Shown here: piece after piece, positions 17,193 through 25,445 of the stretch
Layout of the letters: each line of letters opens with the position of its first letter
Numbering within the stretch: the stretch's first letter is position 1
NCBI GenBank assembly: GCA_937890825.1
Contig: CALADS010000073.1
Span: 1-25,445, forward strand
DNA from: an uncultured Bacteroides sp.
GTDB taxonomy: Bacteria > Bacteroidota > Bacteroidia > Bacteroidales > Bacteroidaceae
DNA length: 25,445 bases
Direction: 5' to 3'
Made by a program: the position numbers and the translations under genes
The notes under the pieces: model-generated
What the model was told of the DNA's origin: nothing
The model's database searches: none
What the model saw: the letters and a program-made list of their open reading frames with translations, nothing else

Positions 17193-20100
17193 CTATTTAT
17201 AATATTCATCTACAACATTTTCACCTAATGTTTGTCCACAAGAACCTCCAAAATAACTTCCTATGAAGCCTCCTATAATAGCACCAGGAACGGCGCCAAC
17301 TCCACCGAAATAGGCTCCAATACCTGCTCCAACATAAGCACCACAATTAGCCCCGAAATAGCCTCCCAATCCACCAAATAGGCTACCACTTAAAGCCCTT
17401 TGTGTGTGATACCCTATTTCTTTACCGTCTAATTTGTATCCTTGATAAGTATTATAGAATCCTAATACATATGTTCCATAATTTCCAATTTTGGAAACAA
17501 CTTTTGAATATTGATACCTATTGCTAAGCGTTTCTATTAAATTAAGTGATCTGTTGTTTCCTGATATTTGCGCATTCATTGCGCTACTTATCATAGACAT
17601 TCGATAACTTTGTGTTGTCATGCTATTCTCTAAGCCTAAATAATAGTCATTGAATAATGATAACCCACCAATTAAAGGATTACTCATTGACCATTCAGCA
17701 TATGACATCTTATTAGGCATATGAAACGTAACCTCTAAAGTATTGATGATATTATTTTGAATACTTCCATCATTTATTATTCTATATGTGGTAAACCCAT
17801 TCTTTAAAGAAATATCATTCATATTTTTTTCATATTTCGAAAGATTCTGATTAAACAAATTTTGTAAATATGCAAATTCATCTTTGCTAACTGCAATTTT
17901 AAGATTTGAATGCCCGTCATCAATTCTATTTATTTCACCATTTACTTCGTAATCGGTTAATCCCCAAATATCGATTCGATTTATTGGGTTGTTTTTAACA
18001 AAATGATAAGGAGTATATGTTGGAAATTCTAATGACAACGGATCGACTGACATCCACAAACTCAGCCTCGGGTCATAGTACCTCGCACCATAGTAATACA
18101 GTCCCGTCTCCTCGTCGAATTCCTTCGCGTTGAAGAGATAAGGCGTATTCCAAATACTGTTCCGCTCTTCAATGAACACTTCGCCGAACGGCACATACTC
18201 GATGTGCTGAACCACCTCGCCGTCCAGGTTGGTGATGTAGCTGCTGCTGCCCAAATGGTCGGGATGGTAGTAGAACTGCAACTTCTCGTATGCGTCCGGA
18301 TCCTGGAAGTTGTTTTCCAGTGCCAGGGCACGGGCCTGCGCCGCCTCGGGAGAACCGTCGTCGCAGCAGAATCCCTGTCCGTCCACATAGTCGTTGTTGT
18401 CCGTTCCGTTGTACGGCACCTCAAAGATAGCATAATTATCCTTAATTACCTGCTGTTGGGCGGAATATTTTTGTTTGTAATTAACAGAAAGTCCGTCCGT
18501 CTCACTGCCGGCATATTGGATGCGTCTCGGGTCGGAACCGTAGGAGGCGAAGTCGCCAATCTTGGAAACGATGCGCTGCGAGCCGATATAGATGTGCTTG
18601 GTGTAGCGTCCGCCCTGGTTGGCTACCAGATAAGGACTGACGTAGAGCGAGAACTTCGCCGTGTTGGTGCGTCCGCCCGCAAACTCGGAGTTCACGTAGA
18701 GCTGTTCACCCTCACCGGAGGTCTTCACCGTCCGTTCACCGTCGGCATCATACCAGTAGTTGGTCACGAAGCCGTTATCATCGGAAGCCGTCAGGCGGTT
18801 CTCCTCGTCCCAGCGGAGCTTGCGCTCGGCTGCGGTGGAATCCAACGCGCCGTCCTGCTTGATGCGGCCTGTATTGACATAGACCAGGTTGCCGTTGGCA
18901 TCGTAAGTATAGGTATGGTTGTTGTCCACCTTGGCCACGGAATCCGGATTCTCTTCCGTGCGGTAGTTCGCATCCTTCACTTCGGCCAGCTGGAACTTTT
19001 TGCCCTCAGTCTTGCCATAGGTATAGGCCAGGTCATAGCCCACATGGAGCGTACCGTCGAACTGCACGCCCTGCTGTGTGAGATGCTGCTTCTTCGACAC
19101 GATGCGGTGCATGTTGTCGTAGCCCATCTCCAGCCGGTAGGAAGCGGTCTTGCTGTCCGCTCCGACATAGGTTCCCGTAGCACTTGCCAGACGGTAGAGT
19201 GCGTCATACGTATAGGCATGCGCCATCTGTCCGCCCGCCTTTCCGCTTTCGGGAAGTGCGGCCTTGTTGGCAACGCTGAGCACGTTGCTTACGGCATCGT
19301 AGGTATAGGCATTGTCCATGATGGACTTGCCGCCTGCGTTGACCGTCAGGTTCTGCAGCCTGCGGCGTGCGGGCTCGTAGGTGTAGAAGGTCTCCGCACC
19401 GTTGCAGTATTTCAGGTAGGTGCGCTGCTCGAACTTGTCATAGCCGATGCGGTTCACGTAGTCATAGCCGTAGGACTTGTAGCCGCGTACCTTCTCCAGC
19501 TGACCGCCGAGGTTGTAGGAGTAAGTGACCTTCTCCTCATCCGGGTATATCATCTCCAGAAGGCGGTTGTGGCTGTCGTAGGTCCACTGCGTCACATAGG
19601 TGGCAATCGCCTGGTTGGGCACAATCAGCGTGCGGCGGGTCTTGGTGACTTCGCCCATCTTGCCGTAGAAGTACTCGATGGCTCCCGTTCCGTCCTCACG
19701 GAGCATCAGGCGACCGATGCGGTTCTGCGAGGCGTTGCGTCCGCCGTAGTAATACTTCACGTTGTTCTCCGGGTGGTCGGGATAGTTGATGCCCGTCAGC
19801 CGGTGATAATCGTAGTCGTAGGTGATGGACTTGCCTTCCTTGGCAAGGTTGGCTGTCTGCTTGGTCAGCACATTGCCGAGTGCGTCATACGTAAAGGTCG
19901 TGATGCCGCTTGCAGGATGGTTCACCTCGGTGCGGCGGTCGCCCATGTCATATACGGAGGTCGTCACGTTGCCTTCGGTGTCGGTGACTCTGACCAGACG
20001 GTCGATGCCGTCATATTCGAAGGAGGTGGTGATTTCTCCGTCAGGACCGCTGAGCTGCTTGGTCATGACAGTCTTGCCGCTGCCGTTGGTATAGGTAGCC

Positions 20101-22070
20101 TGCTTGTTGCCCAAAGCATCGGTCACGGTAGTTACCAATGCCCGGCTCCCTGCATCCGTGGTATAGGTTGTCAGGGTCTTGGATTCATCGGGAAGGGTCA
20201 CTTCCGTGGCACGGTCGAGCACGTCATACACTGTTACGGTCGGCGATACTCCGTCAAATGCCTTGTTGAAGTCCGTACGCTTGCCCAGCTCTTCCGTGAC
20301 GGGATAGTAAGCCTTGGCGACACGTCCGAATGCGTCATAGACATTGCGTCCGCTGACAATCATTACGTTCTGTGCATCGGACACTGTTCTTTCGGATGCC
20401 GAAGTGACCACGCCGTCCTTCTTTACCTGCACGGGCCGGCCGAAGCCGTCCACGAAGGTGACGGTTTCCATGTCATCGTTTGGATGCTGGATGTCGTAGT
20501 GCTTCGTCACGGCGTATGCCGGGGCGGTGATGCCGTTTGCCGCAAATTCAGCCTTCGGGCTGTATTCGAATGCGATAACATAAGGTACACCCGTAGCCAG
20601 TTCGTTCGGGCCACGTACTCCGGTGATGCGTCCGAGGTCGTCCACATCGGTCTCGTAGTAGAAGTTGTTCAGGTCGCGGCGTTCCTTGGCGATGCCGTAG
20701 CAGTAATCGAAATTGCCTGCCTCGCTTCGGTAGCCGAACGCATCTTCCACACGTTCCACATACATGTTCATTTCTGGCTCGTAGCGGTACTTGTACCACA
20801 TGCGCTGTCCCTTGGCATTGGCCGGAAGTGTTTTCTGTAGGATGTTACCAAAGTTGTCATAACGGTAGTCGGTGACGGCTTCGCCGTTTCCGAGCTGCTG
20901 CGTTATCTTGGTCAGGTGGTTCGGGTATTTCGTGTCATATACCGCCGATACCTGGTGGTAAACCTTTCCGTCTCCTCCGGTCACGGTCACATCGGTCGGC
21001 AGTCCGAGGATGTTCCTGCTGCTGTTGGAAGTATAGCGGATGGAGGTCTGGTAATCAAACTTGCCGTCTCCCTTGCTGCCGAGCTTGCCCTTGTTGCTGA
21101 ACTTATAGGATTTCAGCTCACCGTGGTGGCCGGTGAGGTAATACTCATTCCATGCCTCCGAGGTAATCATTCCTTGTGCGGCACCTTCGTATTGCAGGTT
21201 CGCCGTATAGCGGAGCGGTACGAAGGCTGAAGCGCGGTCGCTGCACAGTACGGGCTGTGCGGTAAAGGTGTACTCGTCACCCTTGGCGGTCAGGTAGTAG
21301 CCGTCATATTCGTTGCGCGTTTCGGTGTAAACCTTTCCGGCAGCGTCTTCCACGGAAGCGTTGACAAGGTTGCCCTGCGTGTAGTAGCCGGACACGTCAT
21401 ACTTCTGTACGGACTTGCGGTAGAGCGCATTTTCCTTTTCTGTGTCGAGATTCCTGATAATCACTTCGCCGAAGCCGAGGAACTCGCGTTCGTGGCGGTC
21501 GCGCTTGCCGTCCTTGTATTCAAAGGCGGTGGTCATGAGCGGACCGTCGTCATGGATACCGTCATCCACCGTGAGGGAAGACATCACCCATTTGCCGCCG
21601 GGAAGCCCGTATGTGGGAGCAGTATGTGCATAGTCCAGCGTAAACGTACCGCCGAGCGAGTTGGTGACTGCCTTCAGCATGTTCGTCCTGCCGATGGCGG
21701 AACGGGTCACTTTCAGCTCGCTTTCCTTCTCGGATTCCACAATGTCGAGATAGCCGTCACCGTCCACGTCCTGCAAGGCATACGTGGGGCGGCTGATGCT
21801 GTGACCGGTGGAAAATCCCGGATTTGTTGATATTTTGATACTAACAATAGGAATGACAATAGAGACTGTGAAAGCAGCGTTAGCCGATTCAGAAGTAGAG
21901 GCTGACTCATTCAACGAACCTACACCCTTCCAACTTATCGGAGACAGGAAACCATTGCCGACATTAAGTGCCACCATGATGTCTCCTGCGTCTTTCCATA
22001 CCTTATCCAGCAGTCCGTCTGAATTGACATCCAGCAGGTTGTATTCCTCGTCACTTTCAGAAGTAACTTG
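17193..22070 (-). pseudogene. RHS polymorphic toxin with glycine-zipper tip, 5' end missing
   Basis: The open frame has about 1,626 codons; counting below is from the ATG at 21977. N-terminal FG-GAP/VCBS-like repeats come first (LLDVNSDGLLDKVW before the ATG, and DVDGDGYLDIV about 73-83), then a TcdB-middle-like region (to about 250), then many YD repeats (about 340-1220). The RHS-associated core follows (YHPDHLGSS about 1234 to RLSLWMSVDPL about 1312), and the boundary motif IDIWGL lies near 1337. The tip, about 1338-1594, has no enzyme motif I know and ends in a Gly-rich series (about 1530-1588, GxxxG spacing), as in pore-forming or membrane-inserting toxins. GC is about 58% in a sampled core line and about 32% in a sampled tip line. 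The start and secretion part are lost at the breakpoint at 22070, where TAG closes the frame. An AGGAG lies just before ATG 21977, so a shortened product is possible. Confidence 0.85.
18477..19890. repeat. Direct repeat, copy B (1,414 bp), inside the RHS gene
   Basis: This is the partner of 14419-15831. It covers the late YD repeats and ends about 200 bases before the RHS-associated core begins. The intact reading frame here shows that copy A carries the damage. Confidence 0.93.
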
Positions 22071-22205
22071 CTAGCATGTCTGGTGATTGCTCGTTATGAT
22101 GGAACACGCGGGTTCATCCATGGCAAGGTGGCGAAGTATGGGTTCTATGCGTTCTATCCAGTGCATTTGCTCTGTTTAGTAGGATACATCGTTCTCTTTC
22201 CATAA
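22071..22205 (+). pseudogene. traX: 3' fragment of a second, diverged traX
   Basis: About 44 codons remain in frame (LACLVIARYDGTRGFIHGKV ... LLCLVGYIVLFP) up to TAA at 22203-22205. They align with the end of the full traX at 13511-14197, but the DNA is only about four-fifths identical by eye, so this comes from a different traX lineage. The fragment starts exactly where the RHS frame closes. Its end overlaps the convergent ogt gene by 30 bases, which looks like an original arrangement. Confidence 0.85.
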
Positions 22206-22727
22206 GCCATTCATTCCGGTTTCCAGACAAAGCAGTTGCCGCTTGATTTCCAGACCACCTCCATATCCTGTCAGTTTACGATTGCTACCAATCACCCGGT
22301 GGCAAGGAACGATGACGGAGAGAGGATTGGCATTGTTGGCATTGGCTACTGCACGGATGGCAGCAGGTTTTCCGATACAGCAAGCCAACTCCTTATAGGT
22401 TTGGGTGCTTCCGTAGGGAATCTGTAGTAATTCTTTCCATACACTCCGTTGGAGATCAGTTCCGGAAAGCAGAAGAGGCATTTGGAATGCAGTTCTCTTT
22501 CTTGCAAAGTATTCTTCCAGTTGGGATTGAGCTGTTTCAATCACCTCGCTTGTTCCTTCCAAATAGGTCGCAGAAAGTCTGGTCTGCAGCCGTTCGTCAA
22601 TCCGTCGGCCATGTTCAGCTGTTGTGCGCCAGTCACACAGGCAGAGCCTGTTTTCAAAGGAACCCAGCAGCAATACCCCTATAGGTGAGGCATAAGGCTT
22701 GACTATAATTACCCGTTCTGTTCTCAT
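22176..22727 (-). CDS. ogt: Methylated-DNA-[protein]-cysteine S-methyltransferase
   Basis: This suicide repair enzyme moves the alkyl group from O6-alkylguanine in DNA to its own cysteine. From ATG 22727 it has 183 residues. The active site PCHRVIG has acceptor C142. The arginine-finger region AAIRAVANA (122-130) and the helix-turn-helix signature PYGSTQTYKELA (104-115) are present. An in-frame ATG at 22766 would overlap the upstream gene and is less likely. It lies 10 bases after the DUF4112 gene and is the last gene of a compact operon. The length and motifs are normal. Confidence 0.94.
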   Translation of the reverse strand: MRTERVIIVKPYASPIGVLLLGSFENRLCLCDWRTTAEHGRRIDERLQTRLSATYLEGTSEVIETAQSQLEEYFARKRTAFQMPLLLSGTDLQRSVWKELLQIPYGSTQTYKELACCIGKPAAIRAVANANNANPLSVIVPCHRVIGSNRKLTGYGGGLEIKRQLLCLETGMNGLWKENDVSY

Positions 22728-22737
22728 ATCCGTTTGG

Positions 22738-23205
22738 TTAGAAAAAGGAACCAATCCATTCCACAATTTTTACAGCAGCCAATACCATGGCATAGATAAG
22801 TCCGCAGAGAATCACGATGAGAAAAGCCATACCCACCGCTTTCCGGTCTATCTCCTGCATGATGGCTCTGTCGCCCTCCACATATCCCTTTATCAGGGCC
22901 GCATTTCTGGTAAATGCCCGTTTGAAGACATCACCGACTACTCCTATATAAGGAATGATACCGATAAGTACATCCAGAAGGATGTTGCAGACAATGGCCA
23001 GTGTCAGGGGAATGCTTTTCAGTTTGACAATGCTCAGATAAAGATAAGGCACTGCTAAAACTGAAGTCAGCGCATCACCGAAGCCGGGCAACACCAGACC
23101 AATCAATGGATCCAACAAGCGCCGGTCCATCCATAGGGCTATCGCATGCACCAGCTTGTACGATACCGAGTTCCGGATTATTTTCTGCTTCTCATTCGTC
23201 ATCAT
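22738..23205 (-). CDS. DUF4112-family membrane protein
   Basis: This 155-residue protein carries the DUF4112 pattern: IGLVLPGFGDALTSVLAVPY (about 35-54), then NILLDVLIGIIPYIGVVGDV (about 74-93), and then a positively charged stretch. A hydrophobic C-terminal helix follows (about 125-148). Function is unknown in this family. The start overlaps the stop of the upstream small gene by one base, which suggests translational coupling inside the operon. Confidence 0.85.
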   Translation of the reverse strand: MMTNEKQKIIRNSVSYKLVHAIALWMDRRLLDPLIGLVLPGFGDALTSVLAVPYLYLSIVKLKSIPLTLAIVCNILLDVLIGIIPYIGVVGDVFKRAFTRNAALIKGYVEGDRAIMQEIDRKAVGMAFLIVILCGLIYAMVLAAVKIVEWIGSFF

Positions 23206-23417
23206 CAGGATTGGGTTTTCTTTTCTTTACGCAGTTCCTTGTTGATACTTTGTACAATACTCTCGTTCAGCAGATGCTTGACTTCATCGCTTTCCTTGGC
23301 ATATTGTCCGGTAAGCTGGTAAGTTTCTTGAATGGCCGCCTTTCGCAGTTCTTTGACGATGCCTCCTTCAGGAATGAGCCTTTCACTTTGCCAGTATTCC
23401 ACCACCCGGTTGACCAT
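23205..23417 (-). CDS. Small hypothetical protein in the ogt operon
   Basis: This 70-residue, charged and mainly helical protein (MVNRVVEYWQSERL ... INKELRKEKKTQS) has no membrane segment and no family I recognise. It starts 24 bases after the preceding small gene. The upstream frame is open for only eight more codons, so ATG 23417 is the natural start. It could be the second part of one gene broken by a frameshift, but no simple one-base repair joins the two convincingly. Confidence 0.5.
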   Translation of the reverse strand: MVNRVVEYWQSERLIPEGGIVKELRKAAIQETYQLTGQYAKESDEVKHLLNESIVQSINKELRKEKKTQS

Positions 23418-23441
23418 GGCAGAGCAGAGTGCCTTTCTGGT

Positions 23442-23627
23442 TTACGCACTTAGTTTCTTGAACGGAAGTTCCTGTACACATTCCGTTTCACCGGGGATAA
23501 GCGGACAGTCGTTGGCAGTATCATTCTGTGGTCCGAAAGCCATGTAGTCCTCCCACAGACCGAAGTCTTTCTCTGTCTTCACAAAGGAAGCAGTCTCTAC
23601 CTTCTTTTTGTGTTTCTTCTTAGCCAT
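23442..23627 (-). CDS. Small Lys-rich hypothetical protein in the ogt operon
   Basis: This 61-residue protein starts MAKKKHKKKVETASF, strongly basic at the N-terminus and acidic later (DYMAFGPQNDTANDCPLIPG). It has two Cys (about 41 and 50). No family is recognised. It lies 15 bases after the arsC-like gene and 24 bases before the next small gene, in the same direction. Confidence 0.5.
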   Translation of the reverse strand: MAKKKHKKKVETASFVKTEKDFGLWEDYMAFGPQNDTANDCPLIPGETECVQELPFKKLSA

Positions 23628-23642
23628 ATCGTATTTGAAATG

Positions 23643-24068
23643 TCAGGATTCTTCCTCTCTGATAGCCTGTGCCAGTTGCTCGAAGCTGATGCGTATTTCA
23701 TCACGCACCCTTCTGAACTCGGTGATGATTTCTTCCGGTGTCCCCGTGAACGCATCGGGGTCGTCAAAGCCGATGTGCAGTCTGTGTCTGACTTCACCCC
23801 TGAAGAGCGGACAGGTTTCACGGGCACCTCCGCAGACCGTGATGACATAGTCCCATGGTTGGTTCAGATAGCAGTTTACCTGTTTCGGATAGTGATGGCT
23901 CAGGTCGATGCCTATTTCCTTCATCACCTGAACAGCCAGGGAATGAACTTCACTGGCTGGACGAACGCCGGCTGAATGGACTTTAAACGAAGGTTCCAGT
24001 TGTTGCAGGATGCCGTGAGCCATTTGGCTTCGGCATCTGTTTCCGGTACAAAGTATCAGTATTTTCAT
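23643..24068 (-). CDS. arsC: Low-molecular-weight phosphatase family, ArsC-type arsenate reductase
   Basis: This 141-residue protein probably reduces arsenate to arsenite using a thiol cascade. The P-loop CTGNRCRS (7-14) supplies nucleophile C7 and R13. The redox pair C79 and C86 (CGGARETC) matches the spacing of Cys82/Cys89 in the thioredoxin-linked pI258 ArsC. FDDPDAF (101-107) carries the catalytic Asp-Pro. The start ATG at 24068 overlaps the stop of the DUF5714 gene as ATGA; a longer reading from 24119 is not needed. No arsenite pump or ArsR is in the window, so the true substrate could be different. Confidence 0.88.
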   Translation of the reverse strand: MKILILCTGNRCRSQMAHGILQQLEPSFKVHSAGVRPASEVHSLAVQVMKEIGIDLSHHYPKQVNCYLNQPWDYVITVCGGARETCPLFRGEVRHRLHIGFDDPDAFTGTPEEIITEFRRVRDEIRISFEQLAQAIREEES

Positions 24069-24769
24069 GACTGAGGGATGGAATGTGAGGGATGAAAAGG
24101 ACAACGCTTTCCGATACACTGGTTGTTAGCGTCGGAGCGGTGGCAGACAATGGGTTTCATTTCCAGTGTGACACCCTTTGTTTCTTGGATATATTCGGCA
24201 GCCGCCTGAAGGGACAAGTAAGAGTTACGCTTGCAGCAGCGTGGACCGCCCACTTCCCCGATTTTCAGCAGCGACCGGGCCGTCATCAGGTTGCTTTGTC
24301 CCCAGGATTCCTGAGTGAGCGGGGTGGCACCGGAGAGGATGGACATGCACATACCGGTACTGATGGCAGCCCCGCAGCTTCCCCAGAACCCGCAGGCACC
24401 ACCCGGCACCTTTTGTCCGCGTGCCATCATTTCCTTTAGAGCCTTCAGTAATTCGATTTCACCTCCGGCATTGCGGTAAGCGGTAAGGAGAGCAGAACCA
24501 ACCAATGTATGATGTTCCGGACCATGCATGTGGCAGAAAGGCAGACTCATCATGTAATCCAGAATTTCAATCGGATTTTTAGAAGTTTCATTCAGGCAGT
24601 AACCAATTACTGCGTCCATTCCTTTCGTATGGCATTCGTTGCAGACATAATGTGCGTTGATACAGCGGGTTTTGCTTATCTCTTGTCGGTGACAAAGTTC
24701 GCATTCCATGAGCACTCCCGTTTCCAAATACTCTAGTGGAGCTTGGCATATCAAGCATTCTTCCTTCAT
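24065..24769 (-). CDS. DUF5714 cysteine-rich protein
   Basis: This 234-residue protein is of a widespread but uncharacterised family. An N-terminal zinc-ribbon-like set CLIC (5-8), CELC (23-26), C36 and CNEC (43-46) is followed by FCHMHGPEHH (about 78-87). Then come GGACGFWGSCGAA (about 123-135), GGPRCCKRN and a late CHRSDANNQCIGKRC. The density of Cys and His suggests metal or cluster binding. It is the first gene of the operon and overlaps arsC by four bases (ATGA), so the two are probably translated together. Confidence 0.8.
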   Translation of the reverse strand: MKEECLICQAPLEYLETGVLMECELCHRQEISKTRCINAHYVCNECHTKGMDAVIGYCLNETSKNPIEILDYMMSLPFCHMHGPEHHTLVGSALLTAYRNAGGEIELLKALKEMMARGQKVPGGACGFWGSCGAAISTGMCMSILSGATPLTQESWGQSNLMTARSLLKIGEVGGPRCCKRNSYLSLQAAAEYIQETKGVTLEMKPIVCHRSDANNQCIGKRCPFHPSHSIPQS

Positions 24770-25170
24770 TGTATAATTGTTGTTTCTTATATTTCAGATT
24801 TTCTAAAATTCTTATCTGCTGTTTACGAAAACGCATAAAAAGATATCCCTACAAGCATTATGAATAGCAGAATATTTCTTCTTAATCATAGAATTTGAAT
24901 CTATTGACAAGAATCCCACAACCCGCCCTCATCACTTTTTCTTTAGCCAGTCAACACGTGGTAATGCAATATAAAACTTCCTCTTTGGGAAAATATACAC
25001 AATACGCTTCTGCAGTTTGCAGATCGTACATCCTAAAACAATTGCCCGATCTCAGCATAATTTGTGTCAATTTCGTTCGCATCTGTTTCCAGATAGAACA
25101 GGTGTGCAGCCACTTGCCTCTGAAGAAGTGATTACACCTCTTATCTATTCAATCAGCTTATAGTGAACTA
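24770..25170. other. Intergenic stretch between the DUF5714 operon and tnpB
   Basis: About 400 bases carry no supported gene. The plus-strand frame 24895-25131 has no family, ribosome site or promoter that I can see. The operon promoter should lie in 24770-24900; an imperfect -7 box (TATCTTTT on the minus strand, about 24838-24845) is the only candidate. The part nearest 25170 would be the flank of the IS200/IS605 element. Confidence 0.4.
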
Positions 25171-25193
25171 CCGCTAAACTAAAGATTTAGCGG
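25171..25193 (-). ncRNA. Right-end hairpin of IS200/IS605 element, likely part of the TnpB guide RNA
   Basis: The stem CCGCTAAA (25171-25178) and TTTAGCGG (25186-25193) has a 7-base loop. It overlaps the last codons and the stop of tnpB. IS200/IS605 elements have such a subterminal hairpin at the right end, recognised by TnpA. In TnpB systems the 3' part of the gene and this end are also transcribed as the omega/right-end guide RNA, with the guide taken from the flank beyond the hairpin (here at lower coordinates). The RNA role follows from family knowledge. Confidence 0.6.
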
Positions 25194-25445
25194 CTTCGGA
25201 GATACCAATACCTCCTCTCTTTTCCTGCTTCTTTCTGTCACGGCTTTTTAGGACACGAGGTCGGTCATCCACCGTTGGACAGTCCACAGGCTTGACTTTC
25301 CCTCGCTCCGAGGGTAGGGCTTTCAAGCCAAATTCCTTGATGTTGCAAGCGGCATTGAAGTCACGGTCGTGATGCGTGCCACATTCCGGGCAAGTCCAGC
25401 TTCGCTCGCTCAGTTTCAATCCTTTATACACATAGCCGCATTGGC
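25174..25445 (-). CDS. tnpB: TnpB/OrfB RNA-guided nuclease of IS200/IS605, 3' part only
   Basis: The last 90 codons are visible; the gene runs off the window. The zinc ribbon is CGYVYKGL ... WTCPECGTHHDRD, with its first Cys pair at the window edge. RuvC-III follows as DRDFNAACNI, with the catalytic Asp. The basic tail (RDRKKQEKRGGIGISEAAKS) is typical of these proteins. TnpB cuts DNA guided by the RNA from the element's own end. No tnpA is visible, so it may be an IS1341-type single-gene element. Confidence 0.92.
   Translation of the reverse strand, partial: QCGYVYKGLKLSERSWTCPECGTHHDRDFNAACNIKEFGLKALPSERGKVKPVDCPTVDDRPRVLKSRDRKKQEKRGGIGISEAAKSLV

Noticed and set aside
17193..18060. Tip of the RHS protein as a known nuclease or ADP-ribosyltransferase
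   Set aside because: I see no HNH, RNase or ART catalytic pattern; the only strong signal is the Gly-rich membrane-like end.
18204..20840. An 878-codon plus-strand open frame opposite the RHS gene
   Set aside because: It is antisense to clear YD repeats and made of low-complexity Val/Ile/Gly/His text. The same frame appears opposite copy A (14536-15834). It is an effect of GC-rich codon use, not a gene.
24895..25131. A 78-codon plus-strand frame before tnpB
   Set aside because: No ribosome site, promoter or family signal; probably chance.
1..25445. tRNA or rRNA genes
   Set aside because: No cloverleaf with a T-loop consensus and no rRNA core sequence was seen on either strand.

Overview
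The window looks like accessory DNA from a gut Bacteroidales genome (Bacteroides, Phocaeicola or Parabacteroides type). The reasons are a Bacteroides-type tyrosine integrase, MobA/MobB/MobC-like mobilization genes, a TraX gene, a TP901-type phage tape measure, a large SpvB/TcdB-like RHS protein, and several promoters of the Bacteroidetes form (TTTG, about 20 bases, TAnnTTTG) with few strong Shine-Dalgarno sites.

Layout. Bases 1-1844 hold a palindrome, the integrase and its terminator. Bases 1983-2274 hold a small membrane protein gene on the minus strand with its own promoter. Bases 2794-5156 are a mobilization module: a palindrome-rich oriT candidate, a MobC-fold accessory protein and a relaxase split by a one-base frameshift in an A-run. 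A RecD2-like helicase follows on the minus strand (5252-7375), then a ParA-like gene (7730-~8220) that stops abruptly. About 4.1 kb of phage tail and head-tail genes on the minus strand (~8220-12355) sit between the broken parA and a VirD4/TraG-type coupling protein that has lost its N-terminal part (12359-13456). TraX follows (13511-14197).

Bases 14195-22070 are an RHS island. A MITE-like element (14195-14418) separates traX from a truncated duplicate of an RHS core (14419-15831). Next come the 3' end of an unknown plus-strand gene, a stretch with terminator hairpins, a four-helix membrane protein (candidate immunity) and a roughly 1,626-codon RHS gene missing its 5' end. The RHS tip is AT-rich and ends in a glycine-zipper segment. 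The island ends at a fragment of a second, diverged traX (22071-22205), so diverged traX 3' ends lie on both sides of it.

Bases 22176-24769 are a compact minus-strand operon: DUF5714 Cys-rich protein, ArsC-type phosphatase/arsenate reductase, two small proteins, a DUF4112 membrane protein and an O6-alkylguanine-DNA alkyltransferase. The window ends inside an IS200/IS605-type tnpB with its right-end hairpin.

The main reading is of a decayed, mosaic conjugative element carrying a toxin island and phage debris. At least four breakpoints (~8220, ~12355, 15831, 22070) join unrelated sequence with no visible long repeat, so a chimeric assembly must be excluded. The most interesting system is the RHS toxin/immunity cassette with a recently homogenised duplicate core.
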